Assembly: GCA_021292165.1 (NCBI GenBank)
Contig: JAHFWL010000291.1
Location: forward strand, 18,862 to 82,861
DNA: 64,000 nucleotides
Source of the DNA: Shinisaurus crocodilurus
Lineage: Eukaryota; Chordata; Lepidosauria; Squamata; Shinisauridae
Direction of reading: 5' to 3'
In this document: piece by piece, positions 10,363 through 20,340 of the stretch
How the letters are laid out: every line of letters begins with the position of its first letter
Numbering within the stretch: the first letter of the stretch is position 1
The notes under the pieces: model-generated
Database searches by the model: none
Told to the model about the DNA's origin: nothing
What the model saw: only the letters and a program-made list of their open reading frames with translations
Translations under genes and position numbers: made by a program

Positions 10363-11208
10363 TCAAGAACTTTCCCTTTCTATGCCTCTTCCAAGTACTG
10401 GAAGGATGGATGAGAAAACTATCTGGGCCCCGAAGTTCTTGAGTTCTCTTCCCAGCTCTTCAAAGTCTGCCCTGATTTCTTTGTAACTCTGCTTGGCAGT
10501 ATCATTTGTACCCACATGGAAGAGAAGAAAGGGGTATGTGTCGGTGGGCTGTATGAGCCTCGGCAGCTGCTCTGTCACATCCTTAATCCGTGCCCCGGGG
10601 AGACAGCACATCTGGCGAGTACATGGGTTTTCGCGACATACTTTGGCTTCGATCCCCCGCAGGAGGGAGTCTCCCACTTTGAGTACTCTTACCTTTCTCT
10701 TGCTTTAGGCCTTGGTTTGATTGCCTCAACTTGAATGACCTTCAGCCTCTTGCTCGCTGTCACGTTGGGTGCCCGGTAATTCGTCCTCTGCAGGCTGTCC
10801 TCTGCACTCGTCCTCAAGTATATGGAAGCGGTTCCATAGCTCCACTGCTTCCACAGGCACAAAATGTCTTCTAGTTCTTCTTCTCCTAACAGTCACCCTT
10901 TTCCAGGGAGTTCCCCCTACGTTATTTTTCCTTGCCTCTGCAGTCTCCGACTCCGCCTCAGCCTGCTGTTGCCCTTCTGGCTCTTGTTCTACGCTTTGGT
11001 GCTGTAGATCCACCGTTCTGTCTAAGAACTCACTTTCTCTTATACTCCAGAGGGTTGACAATTGCTGCTCCAGTCCTCTGACCTTTTCTTCCAACGGCGT
11101 GACCAGCTTGCACTTGTTGCACGTGTAGGCCATGTTGCCCTCAGGCAGGAAAACAAACATTGCACACACATTGCATGTCACCACCACTGCAGATTCCTTT
11201 CCTTCCAT
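10363..11208 (-). pseudogene. CR1 ORF1: zinc-finger plus GDSL-esterase-like protein, disrupted
   Basis: The minus-strand frame starts MEGKESAVVVTCNVCAMF and has paired cysteines (CNVC, then CNKC) resembling the N-terminal zinc/PHD-like domain of CR1 ORF1, a possible coiled coil (TPLEEKVRGLEQQLSTLW), then, after two in-frame stops (TGA and TAA near 10,726 and 10,705), the esterase domain with VGDSLLRGIEAK (the GDS(L) block) and FHVGTNDTAKQS (the GTND block). CR1 ORF1 proteins with PHD and esterase domains are established for this clade and are thought to act in RNP formation or membrane interaction. The C-terminal end is cut by the internal deletion. Inactive. Confidence 0.75.
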
Positions 11209-11474
11209 AGTGCTCTGTTCACTTTATGTTTCTGCCTTTCTAGGAAATTTCTTAGGGACCTCCCCCTTGACCTCCCCTGCCGAACTCCTCTGCCAAACTC
11301 CTGTTTGCTCTCCCTGTTTGCTCACTCTGTTTGCTCGCTCTCTGGGAGCCTGCTTGCCTTATCACAGTCCCGAAAACAGCTGGAGCCTCTCTCCTGTTGT
11401 GCTCCTGCTCAGCTGGGAGTCAGGAACAGAATGAGCTCCAAGGCCTCTCCCTTCCTTTTAAGCTCTCTCACCCA

Positions 11475-11799
11475 ATTTAACCCAGTTGGACTTACTACAG
11501 AGTAGCCTGGTATAGAATTGTACCATAAAAGCACTGAAATGCCTGGAAAAAAGACTCCGTCTTCATTTGGCACAGACATGACATCAACACAGGTGCCAGG
11601 CAAGATTTCTTTATTTAACAGGCAGGGAGCAACCACTAAAAAGGAGTTTTCACTATCTCTCACTCTCTTTCTCTCTGATCCCTGCCCACAATATTTCTGA
11701 AAGTGAGGACACCCAGAGGAAAGCCTCAGATGATGATATCAGGGACCAGGCAGACTGGTATGGGAAACGATGGTCCAACACTGGAGATGTCTGTATTTT
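11475..11799. other. Stretch without a recognisable gene
   Basis: Short frames only. The left end resembles the right half of an older repeat split by the CR1 insertion. No domain or splice structure recognised. Confidence 0.4.
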
Positions 11800-12415
11800 C
11801 ATTATATCTATTGGTTAGGTTTACAAAGAAACGACTTCAAGAATAAGCTGATGGGATCTGAGCTAGCAGTGACTGATCAAGAAAGAGATCTTGGGGTTGT
11901 GGTGGACAGCTCGATGAAATATTGAAATATTGCTGTGAAACAGGCAAATTCTGTTAGACATCAAATAGAAAACTGCAAATGTCATACAGTCAGTATACAA
12001 ATCTATAGTGCGACCACACTGTGCTGTGTATAGTTCTCATCACCGTAGCTCAAAAAAGATATTGTAGAGCTTCAAAAGATGCAGAAGAAGGTGAACAAGA
12101 TGGTCAAGGGAATGGAGCAACTCCTATATAGGAAAAGGTTAGAACATTTGGGGCTTTTAGATTAGAAAAAAGGTGAGTGGGGGATATGACACAGGAGTGT
12201 AAAATTATGCATGGCGTGGATAGGGAAAATGGATACTAGACCCCGGGGTCATCCACTGAGGCTGAATGGTGGGAGATTCAGGACAGAGAAAAGGAAAAAC
12301 TTCTTTACACAGCACATAGTTGAAGTATGGAATTATCTACCATAGGTTGTATTGATGGCCACCAACCTAGACAGCTTTAAAAGGGGATTAGACAAATTCA
12401 GGGATGATAGGTCCA
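11800..12415 (+). mobile_element. CR1/L3-like LINE 3' fragment
   Basis: Plus-strand sequence preserves degraded ORF2 C-terminal blocks: AAGATGGTCAAGGGAATGGA (KMVKGMEQL), GAATGGTGGGAGATTCAGG and the closing AACCTAGACAGCTTTAAAAG followed by GGATTAGACAAATTC. Same family as 52,150-53,437. Stops and frameshifts throughout. Confidence 0.65.
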
Positions 12416-13141
12416 GTGGTGCAACTAGGGCTGGACCTCAAGGCCAAAGTCCAGTGTGTCTGTGCCCCCCCCCCCAAATGGCAGGTGGTGTGTTCAACGG
12501 CAAACAGGCCCTGGGAAGCTGCCTCAGCTGGCATAAGCATGCCACACTTGCCACAGGGCCCGCTGGGGCTGATGATGTGCAACATCCTTTCTCTCTCCTT
12601 ATATTTTAAAAAGCATTTTATATCAAGAGGGAAGCTCCCTGGGCAAACAGCCATAGCAGAAATAATTGACTTCACAACTGAAATTAGGTAAAGGTAAAAT
12701 CAAAATGTCTGATTTTTTTAAAAAATAAATATGACATCATTTTATTGTGTATACAAATTGGGGACCTGCAGGCAATATTTGCCCAAGCCTTTCCACAGAT
12801 TATGGAAAAGAGATTAAATATTATGAAAAGCCATAATGAAAACCTCCAAGCAGCCATTGGATTCCACCTATACTTTTGGCTGTAAAGTAAAGGGGGAAAT
12901 GTTAAATGCACTACCCTCTGTCAACAATTAGATTTGATGTGCCTGTCTGTCTGTTTGTTTGTTTGTTTATCACTGTAAATAAAAAGTGGGAAAGAAAAGG
13001 AAAAACATAGCTTATCAGGAATGTAGAAGCACAGTAGTAAAGCATGGGATGCCAGTGGAGAAGGGAGTAGACATGTTTGTGGTGTGCTCCACAAATGAAG
13101 TAACACAACTTGGCTGTCTAAAGGGGACATCGGTAAAGATA
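12416..13141. other. Stretch without a recognisable gene
   Basis: Contains a C homopolymer (12,467-12,475), an AT-rich block and a TTTG/TGTC run near 12,945-12,970. Open frames are short and lack domains. I see no gene. Confidence 0.5.
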
Positions 13142-13281
13142 TTAAAGGTGCGGTCCTTCGTATGTTTAGACAGGAACACGTCCTACAACACCCAGCATCC
13201 CCCAGCCTGCACCGCTGGCAGTTGAATGCTGGGAGTTGTAGGATTTATTTCTGTCTAAACATGCAAAGGATTGCACCCTAA
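13142..13281. mobile_element. Hairpin MITE, TTAA-type ends
   Basis: A 140-bp near-palindrome: the left arm has TATGTTTAGACAGGAA and CCTACAAC, the right arm mirrors it with GTTGTAGG and CTGTCTAAACATGCAA. The outer bases are TTAAAGGTGC and, on the complement of the right end, TTAGGGTGC, compatible with a TTAA target duplication (piggyBac-like) with one change. Confidence 0.6.
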
Positions 13282-13329
13282 GTCTACGATCTAAAATGTC
13301 CTAATCGCACAACTGGAAACAGTTATCAG

Positions 13330-13550
13330 TGACTACTGCTCATGATGGCTATATATTACGTCCAGTATTTGTGGAATGATGCCCCTGTATACCACCTCCT
13401 GGGGAACATGAGCAGAATGGTGCTATTGCACTCATGCCCTGCTTGTGGGCTTCCCATTGGCATATGGCTGGCCACTGTGCGAACAGGATGCTGTAATAGA
13501 TATGCCTTTGATCTGATCAGCACATCTCTACGTTATCTTCATCACAGTTA
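13330..13550 (+). mobile_element. CR1/L3-type LINE tail fragment
   Basis: Degraded copy of the tail seen elsewhere: GGCTATATATTACGTCCAGT, CACCTCCTGGGGAAC, GCACTCATGCCCTGCTTGTG and TGGCCACTGTGCGAACAGGA. Confidence 0.6.
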
Positions 13551-13839
13551 ATAACAATTTGATGTGCAGAAAACAGCAGGAAAATATTTGCAGAGATAAG
13601 CATTATCACCTGGCCTACAAGTCAAGGTGCTGTTCTATTTACAAAAGCCAATAAAAAAAAGTTGGCAACCTTTTGACAAATTAAAAAACTGCTGCTGTCT
13701 TGCAATCATGGGAGTGACCCAAAAGTGTATCAAGCAACCTAGTCAGCAGATTGTCAGCTGATCTAAACAATGGTCACATGACCCTATCACTTTTCCTATA
13801 TAGGAATTATAGGCTTTTGGTGGCAGCCTAAAGTTCTTG
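13551..13839. other. Stretch without a recognisable gene
   Basis: AT-rich, no frame or domain recognised. Confidence 0.5.
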
Positions 13840-14330
13840 GATGAAACTGATTATTCAGATCTGTTCCAGTCTGGCTTCAAACTTTATATGGGGACTGAAA
13901 CAGCCTTGGTCACCCTAAGCTGCTCACACATCAGTTGCTGGGAACCTGGGCAGGAGGGTGCTGTTGCACTCATATCCTGTTTGTGGGTTTCCCGTGGGAA
14001 GCTGGTTGGCCACTGTGGGAACAGAATTCTGCACTAGATGATCCTAGGTCTGATCCAGCAGGGCTCTTCTTATGTTCTTAGTGGATTACAAACTGTTGGT
14101 TCCTGGATTTCACAGCAGCATCCGACATCATCAGCCACAGTATCCTTTGGGATCGTATGACTGCAGTGAGTCTGGGAGGCACAGCATTACAATGCATTTG
14201 ATCCTTACGAAGAAGGTACTGCTGGGAGACTGTGCCCCACAACCACCAAGCCTTTGTACTATGGGGTGCCACAAGGTTGTCTCCCATACCATTTACCATC
14301 TACATGAAACCACAGTGTGAGGCAGCCTCT
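13840..14330 (+). mobile_element. L2 reverse-transcriptase remnant, interrupted by a CR1/L3 tail
   Basis: At 13,840-13,920 the translation DLFQSGFKLYMGTETALVT matches the L2 pattern QSGFR..YGTETALV. From 13,925 to 14,083 a LINE tail is inserted (it ends GATCCAGCAGGGCTCTTCTT). L2 homology resumes with DFTAASDIISHSILWDRM (L2 motif A region, normally DLSAAFDTVDH.ILLDRL) and WGATRLSPIPFTIYMKP (the GVPQGS.LSP.LFNIYMKPL region). Degenerate; no function. Confidence 0.7.
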
Positions 14331-14949
14331 TTGGAAATTCAAAACATCTGGTTGTGCGTGCCCTTCAACCACTATTTGATACCAGGCTCTACTTGGTAGA
14401 TCTTCAGTAGTTCCAGGAAGCATGAGGGCTTCGCTCTGACACGGGTTTTCTGGAACCACAGCAATGGGCAACATGAAGGCTTATGGGGTCATATGTTGAG
14501 TTATCTCAAGGAGGCTTGTTCCCAATTTAATATGCATAGTTATTAAGCCATACATATCTCCTTTGCCTTTGTTCTAAAAGCCTTCCTGACTCACCCAGCA
14601 ACTTTTGAAGTGGAATACCACAAGCTACCTTATCCTGAGTCAACTCATTGGTCTATCTGGCTCTGTTTTCATACCTGGGGCCAACATTTAGCCCAAACGT
14701 GAATCTGGGAACCCAGTTTTTCATTAATTTTATTTTTTTAACTTATATTTGTATGGGGATAATGATGTTGCTACTGCCCATCATAGGTGAGGCTGACTGA
14801 CCAGTTGAAGATCAATGGTCTAGATCACTTCCACACAATGTGGGGTGACAATGAGCCTCCAAAAGCTGGCTTGAGGCCCTCAAGTGCTTAATTTATTCAA
14901 GAACATACATTGCCCCAGAATGCTCTGTGGAAAGCCATGAGAGATGTGC
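14331..14949. other. Stretch without a recognisable gene
   Basis: Short frames only. Around 14,590-14,650 the sequence is faintly repeat-like. No domain, splice pair or promoter recognised. Confidence 0.5.
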
Positions 14950-15445
14950 AGGGGTTGCTTAGCAGACATGTCCACACCATGCATAATTTTGTAAACCTCT
15001 ATCATGTCTCCCCTTACTTGTCTTTTTTCTAAGTTAAACAATAATAGATGTGTTGTATCCTTTCCTCATATGGGGGTTGCTCCACCCCCTTGATCATTTT
15101 AGTTGTCCCTTTGTGCACTTTTTCCAACTCTACAATGTCCTTTTTTAGGTGAGGTGACCAGAACTGTAGGTAGTATTCTAAGAATGGTCGCACCATAGAT
15201 TTGTAAAGGGAGTATGATATTGGCAGTTTTATTTTCAATTCCTTTCCTAATTATGGCTAACATGGAGTTTGCCTTTTTTCACAGCAGCCACAGACAAAAA
15301 AAGCCTTCCGTCCTCCACAACCAGTGTGTTGTAGTGATTAGTCAGTGTAGTATAGCCACATTTGGTCAGCCTAGAATCAATATATGCTGGACTAGATGGA
15401 CCTTTGGTCTGATCCAGCAAGGCTCTTCTTATTTTCTCATGTTCT
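14950..15445 (-). mobile_element. CR1/L3-like fragments
   Basis: The minus strand at 15,238-15,029 reads YKSMVRPFLEYYLQFWSPHL then ELEKVHKGTTKMIKGVEQ and PPYEERI, the C-terminal region of a CR1/L3 ORF2. At 15,375-15,440 a short tail in the opposite direction follows (GGTCTGATCCAGCAAGGCTC). Two separate insertions are likely. Confidence 0.65.
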
Positions 15446-15584
15446 TATTGTTGGTGTATTCTAACCATCAAAGACTTGGAATACTCTTGAAAACAGGTGT
15501 GTCCTTAAGTGGCAGCCAACTCCCTTGCTGCAGGTGGTGATAATCTGTGCAAGCATGTGGGAGGGGTATAAAGCCTAGCTCAAT

Positions 15585-16409
15585 TTTGTTAAAATTGGCT
15601 TTCCTAACATCCAGGGTACACATTTGGCTACACTCAGCTTTTGCTTCCCTTAGAATCAGGAACTCAAGTATAACATGGTCACTTCCCCCCAGAGTTCCCG
15701 AAATTGCCACTTTATCCACTAACTCATCTCTGTTGTTTAGAATCAGGTCAAGGATAGCTGATCCTCTAGTTCCTTCTTCCACTTTCTGTAGGAGGAAGTT
15801 ATCAGCAACACAGGTCAGGAATTTCTTGGAGGGGCCATATTTGGCAGAATTTGTCTCCCAACAGATATCGGGGAAATTGAAGTCACCCATACTACCACAC
15901 CATGCCTCCTTGAAACATTTGCAATTTGCTTTTCAAAAGTTTCATCCTCGTCTTCTCCCTGATTGGGTGGTTGGTAGTAGACTCCAACCACCATGTTTGT
16001 CTTATTCTTTGCCCCCTTTATTTTAACCCAGAAGCTCTCAATGGGGCTGCCAAGCTCCTCTTCCTGTATCTCTGTGCAGAGATACGTATCTTTAACATAC
16101 AGCGCAACTCCACCTCCCTTTCTGTTGCTTCTGTTCTTTTTGAACAAGTTATACCCTTTAATTGCTGTATTCCAGCCATGGGAGTCATCCCACCAGGTTT
16201 CAGTTATCCCTATCAAGTCGTCTTTGCCCTCATGTATCAAGAGTTCAAATTCGTCCTGTTTGTTGCCCATACTCTGGGCATTAGTATAGAGACATCGAAG
16301 ACTATGTGCTTTATAGTCCGTCTTTTTCCCTACATTTTTTGGTAGACTATCATTGGGCACCTCTGAAGCTGTGCTCTCCGTTGTGGCACAGAGGCCTTCT
16401 TCCATTGTT
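15585..16409 (-). pseudogene. CR1 ORF2 endonuclease region, 3' part cut off
   Basis: The minus-strand frame from 16,405 (MEEGLCATTESTASEV) carries AP-endonuclease blocks: LRCLYTNAQSMGNKQDE, IGITETWWDDSHGWN, GVALYVKDTYLC, VGVYYQPPNQGEDED; then, in another frame, MGDFNFPDICWETNSA. A one-base deletion in the GTAGTAATGGGTGAC context separates the two. After GTLGGSDHVILEF and the start of the linker the homology stops at 15,585, so no RT domain is present. The same frameshift occurs in copy B. Confidence 0.8.
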
Positions 16410-16879
16410 ACCCCAAGTAAATGAAGATGACCTTCCCATTATCATGGGGAAAGTATTTGCCAGAGGGTCTTCTTTAGGGACAGGTGAGAATTTCATTTCC
16501 ATTTGGTTTGATAAAAAAAATACCGAAATTTAAAACTTCTCCATTTTCAGGACAAAAAGTATTTGAGATTTTAATGCAGGAGAAACTGAAACCAATACAT
16601 TCATCCCTCCAGGTGCAAAGCTTTGAGTGCTTACATCTTATAAGATTGGGTTTAAATCCATGTGTATTCAAAGATGTTAGTGCGTTATTAAAGTTGCTAC
16701 CTCTTTTTCTTTTTCCCCCCCTTTCTTTCTTTGACAGGTACAACATGGTTATCTCCATCTTGGGAACACTTGTACCTATTGAAATTGGTTAGTGCAGTGA
16801 TGTGAGAGAGTCTTGTTTCAGTTTGTTTGTCACAAATGGAACCTGCCAAGGTTTAGAAGGAGAGGTTCACGGGCTAGGG

Positions 16880-17137
16880 CAGGGCTTCTCAACCAGGGGG
16901 GAATTCCCCTCAAGGGGGGAAGTTTAGGGTTTCGGGGGAGGAATTGGGACCACAGACTCAAACTGTTGGAATACTGATCTTTCTACAAATCACAATTCTA
17001 CAGATTGTACATAATGTACAGCACATCACACCTTATTGTATGGCACAGATTAAGTCAGACAATCTTGAAAAGGGGCGAATGACATTCTGACATATGGTGA
17101 AAAGGGTGCGTGGGTTAAAAAAGGTTGAGAACCACTG
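16880..17137. mobile_element. hAT MITE with 8-bp TSD (copy A)
   Basis: Ends CAGGGCTTCTCAACC and GGTTGAGAACCACTG are inverted repeats. Flanks GGCTAGGG (16,872-16,879) and GGTTAGGG (17,138-17,145) form an 8-bp target duplication with one mismatch. 258 bp, no coding capacity. Counterpart at 59,287-59,544. Confidence 0.75.
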
Positions 17138-17544
17138 GGTTAGGGAGTTATGAGCCTATGAAATCCAGTTGACGGATTTTTCATAGTGCAGTGTGGTGGC
17201 ATTGGGAAGAAAAGCAAGTGAGAAAGTCACAACAGGGCCTATTTATGATGGGCAAAGCACATAGTGAATATGCGCTGTTGTGCCTTTCTAACTTGTTTTT
17301 CTTTTTTTGGTTGGAGTGGCCCGTTGCTGTTGTTTTGACCTTGCAAGGATGGCCATTTCACGGTCCCAACCTTGTCCTTCCTTAAAGCACAAGAATTGGA
17401 GGCCCCAGTAAAATGTGCCTTAGGAATAGAAAGTGGAACTGTCAGTTACTCAGCCACCCCCCTCTACCACCCTCCCCGTTCCCCTGCAGCATTTAGAGAA
17501 ACTAAAACAAAAGACAGTTCATATCCCATCAGTGCCTATGTGAA

Positions 17545-18680
17545 GTGAGGGTGCCTTGCATCAATGTGCACCACGATATGCCACCACATATGCCATGGTA
17601 TTGTCCATTCACCCATTCACTTTCCGAGCACTTCACAGTTCCTTTTTGTTTTCTTTCCATCCAGCATAGTTTGGTGATCATCAGGAAACCTGGTCATCTC
17701 ATTGTTCAACTCAGGTCTGACAGAGCCCTTTCCAAGAGTCTTATGCCTGATTATATCAGCCTGCATCAGATTCCCGGGGCAAGGACTGTTGCATCCAGGT
17801 TGATCCAAAATGAGGTTTCTGCCATCCCTGATTGAATCATGAATGGAGTGATGGTGGCTTTGTATGACTTGAGAGCTGGCTGGGTGAGCTGGAAGCTGTG
17901 TCCATCAGCCCATTTCATGATTCTTCAGACCTACAGGGTCTGTAGGGTTTGGAAGGGAAATTCATTGTTCTTTTTGAGTTCTACCTGCATCTGAAGGCCT
18001 CTGGTACAGACAAATACCAATGTGGAGTGTTTCTACCTTCTGTTTGGCACTTGTGGCAAATTGGAGATTTTGCTGGTATGCTGCCGCCGGCCAGCATTCT
18101 TCATATCTAGCTGATGGGTGGTCTCAGACTTGTTGAAGGCTCCCAGAATAATTTCCCCTGGGGGACTTCAACACTCATCACAGGACTGTCTTGTCTGGGG
18201 AAGCTCAGGATTTCATGGCTACAATGACAACCATGGGGTTCTGCTCTCAGCATGTAATTTGGTCCAACACATGGATCAGGATACACTCTCAGTTAGGTTT
18301 TCTCCGCTGGAGGATAGTGATCTGAAAGTGATGGTTTTGACTTCTATTCCCTTCTCATTCTCAAATTACGTCCAGTTGTGGTTTAGACTGTCAGGGACTT
18401 TACACCTCTGTAAGGTTGGGGCAGCTATTGAAATGGTCTGCCCCTGAAGGCTAGTGGATTCTGATGGAATGTTGAGGCCTACAGGGGATTTTCTGACTGG
18501 TTTGGTTGGCATAACAGTTGAAGGCCTAGCTGACCTCTGGTATGGAGAGATGACTTGTGCAGCTGACACAATCACTCGCCAAAACCTGCTTCCATTGAAG
18601 AGCCCCATGAAGCTGGGGGCAATGATAAAAGCAGGAAGGCAGGTGGAGAAAAGCTCATGAGGAGTCCAATCAAACATGAG
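17545..18680 (+). mobile_element. L2 LINE remnant, endonuclease-to-RT linker (copy A)
   Basis: At 18,118-18,447 the plus strand retains LLKAPRIISPGGLQH, DFNTH-like and NDNHGVLLSACNLVQH segments, then VMVLTSIPFSFSNY and LWFRLSGTLHLCKVGA, which follow the order of the squamate L2 endonuclease C-terminus. 18,454-18,660 (GDFLTGLVG, DLWYGEMTCAADTI) continues into the linker. Frameshifted throughout. The part at 17,545-17,835 is assigned by position only. Counterpart at 59,951-61,077. Confidence 0.55.
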
Positions 18681-19510
18681 TGAAAGCCCTTTATCGGGCC
18701 TACACCGTGGTGGAATTGAAGAAATAGTTCTTCTCTTCCATCATTGCATCCTCTCAGTGTTATTCAGTGGAGCTTTTCCAAGCAGCATAGGGCCTTTTGA
18801 AACCTGTCCTGTGCTTATACACACTCAGACATCTGGGTTCACTATCAGAGGAATAATCAATTTATTGTCAAGAGAAAAATGGCCCTTAGAACGTATTAAT
18901 CTTCTGCAATTACATGTTGAAAGCACAAGCAGGGAATATTAATATCAGAAACAACGTTGAGAGATTGACCACAACCAAGTCCATGACACAATGGGAATAT
19001 CCTCAGGAGCTACTTCCAAACAACGTCATGGACAGGTACATTCAGAAGAATGGTCAAGATGCAAAACATTGATCGATAGGGATATTGAGCATGTTGTGAT
19101 TGTGTCATGTCATTAACTGGACTGTTAATGAGATTCCTTTGGAATCTCATTCCGGTGAGATTCCTTTGGAGGCCAAGTAATTGCGGCATGCATGTTCTTG
19201 AGAAAATGAGTGTAGATTAAGATGAGCATGAACTCCACATTTCCTAATTGATAAGAAAAAAAAAAAAGAAATGAGATGTTCAGAAGTTCTTGTTCAACAG
19301 AATGTTATTTGTTATTAGTTTGAAAAGCAAATCCTTCCAACCCGTGGTGCTCCTAATCCCAGCCTTCAACATTACTTTATCTACAATTTTGGTGGTTGTA
19401 TACACAGTTTAGTTTCTATGTCTCATAAGCTGAACAGGGCAAGGAAATGGAAGCCAGAAGGAAGGTTTGGATGTGTTATGATGGGACTTTGTATAAACTG
19501 TAGGTAAGTA
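18681..19510. other. Stretch without a recognisable gene (inside copy A)
   Basis: Shared with copy B. It contains an A homopolymer (19,257-19,268) and the A-specific palindromic filler at 19,122-19,150. Frames are short and without domains. Confidence 0.5.
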
Positions 19511-19764
19511 CAGTAATACCTTGGATTGAGAGCATAATTCGTTCTGGAACCGTGCTTGTAATCCAAAACACTCTTATATCAAAGCGAGTCTCTGGCGGGC
19601 GTGAGCGGGGCCGATTTCGGCCTGCTCGAGGCAAGCGGTTACATCCCTACAATTACTTGTCTTGCAAGACGTCGCTTGTTTATCAAGTCAAAATTTATTT
19701 TAAAAAATTGCTTGTCTTGCAAAACGCTCTCAGACCAAGTTACTTGCAATCCAAGGTATTACTG
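19511..19764. mobile_element. Tc1/mariner-like MITE (copy A)
   Basis: Left end CAGTAATACCTTGGATT and right end AATCCAAGGTATTACTG are near-perfect inverted repeats flanked by TA on both sides, the mariner target. About 254 bp, no transposase. Counterpart 61,995-62,250. Confidence 0.8.
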
Positions 19765-20340
19765 TATATGAAGACTCTTTACATAAGCACAAGCCATATG
19801 TTTTTTTTGGTCATGTGCTACTTTGGAAGCCCTGATGAGAATAGGGAAGGATGTGAAATTAATTAAGTTTGCATTTTTTTAAAAAAAACCTTTGTGCTTC
19901 ATGAAGCTATGCACGGACCAGAGCACAGTGATACAACAATATTGTTTTAATTTCATGATGGCCAGCACCATCCCAGGTGACTGCCTGTAACCCTCTGAAC
20001 TCGCAGGATTACAGGCATCCAATCATCTGTTGGAGGCACTGGGAGGGGTCTGGATTCAAGGATTGCTTCCATGCTCCCCTCACCCTGCAAAAGACTCGGC
20101 CATCTATTTTTTTTTGCCCCCGTTGCCAGGGGGGGATGAGGCCCTGCCGGGATAAGTCATATCACTCCTTCCCTCCCCGGCCCCTAGAACACCCCCTTAA
20201 TGCCAGCTTCCAAAGTCGTTCTTGTGACCTCAGAGCCGCAGGCCGTGCAGACAGAACAGCACTGGCTGCAAGGGCGGAGGGGGAGTGATCCGCATTTCCG
20301 AGGTCGGAGCTGGTACTCTGACCTGTCCGGCTGTCTAGAC

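Larger units (their letters stand above)
8274..11474 (-). mobile_element. CR1 LINE with 5' UTR and ORF1, endonuclease deleted
   Basis: The 3' end at 8,274 carries the CATAGAATCATAGAA tail on the plus strand. The element reads ORF1 (11208-10363), then a junction at about 10,365, then the RT part of ORF2. The 5' end near 11,474 is supported by flanks: ACTTACCTGGGAGTAGGCCCCATTT on the left and AACCCAGTTGGACTTACT on the right look like two halves of one common older repeat. Other CR1 copies here (15,585-16,409 and 33,690-34,330) carry the endonuclease domain that is missing in this copy. Confidence 0.8.
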
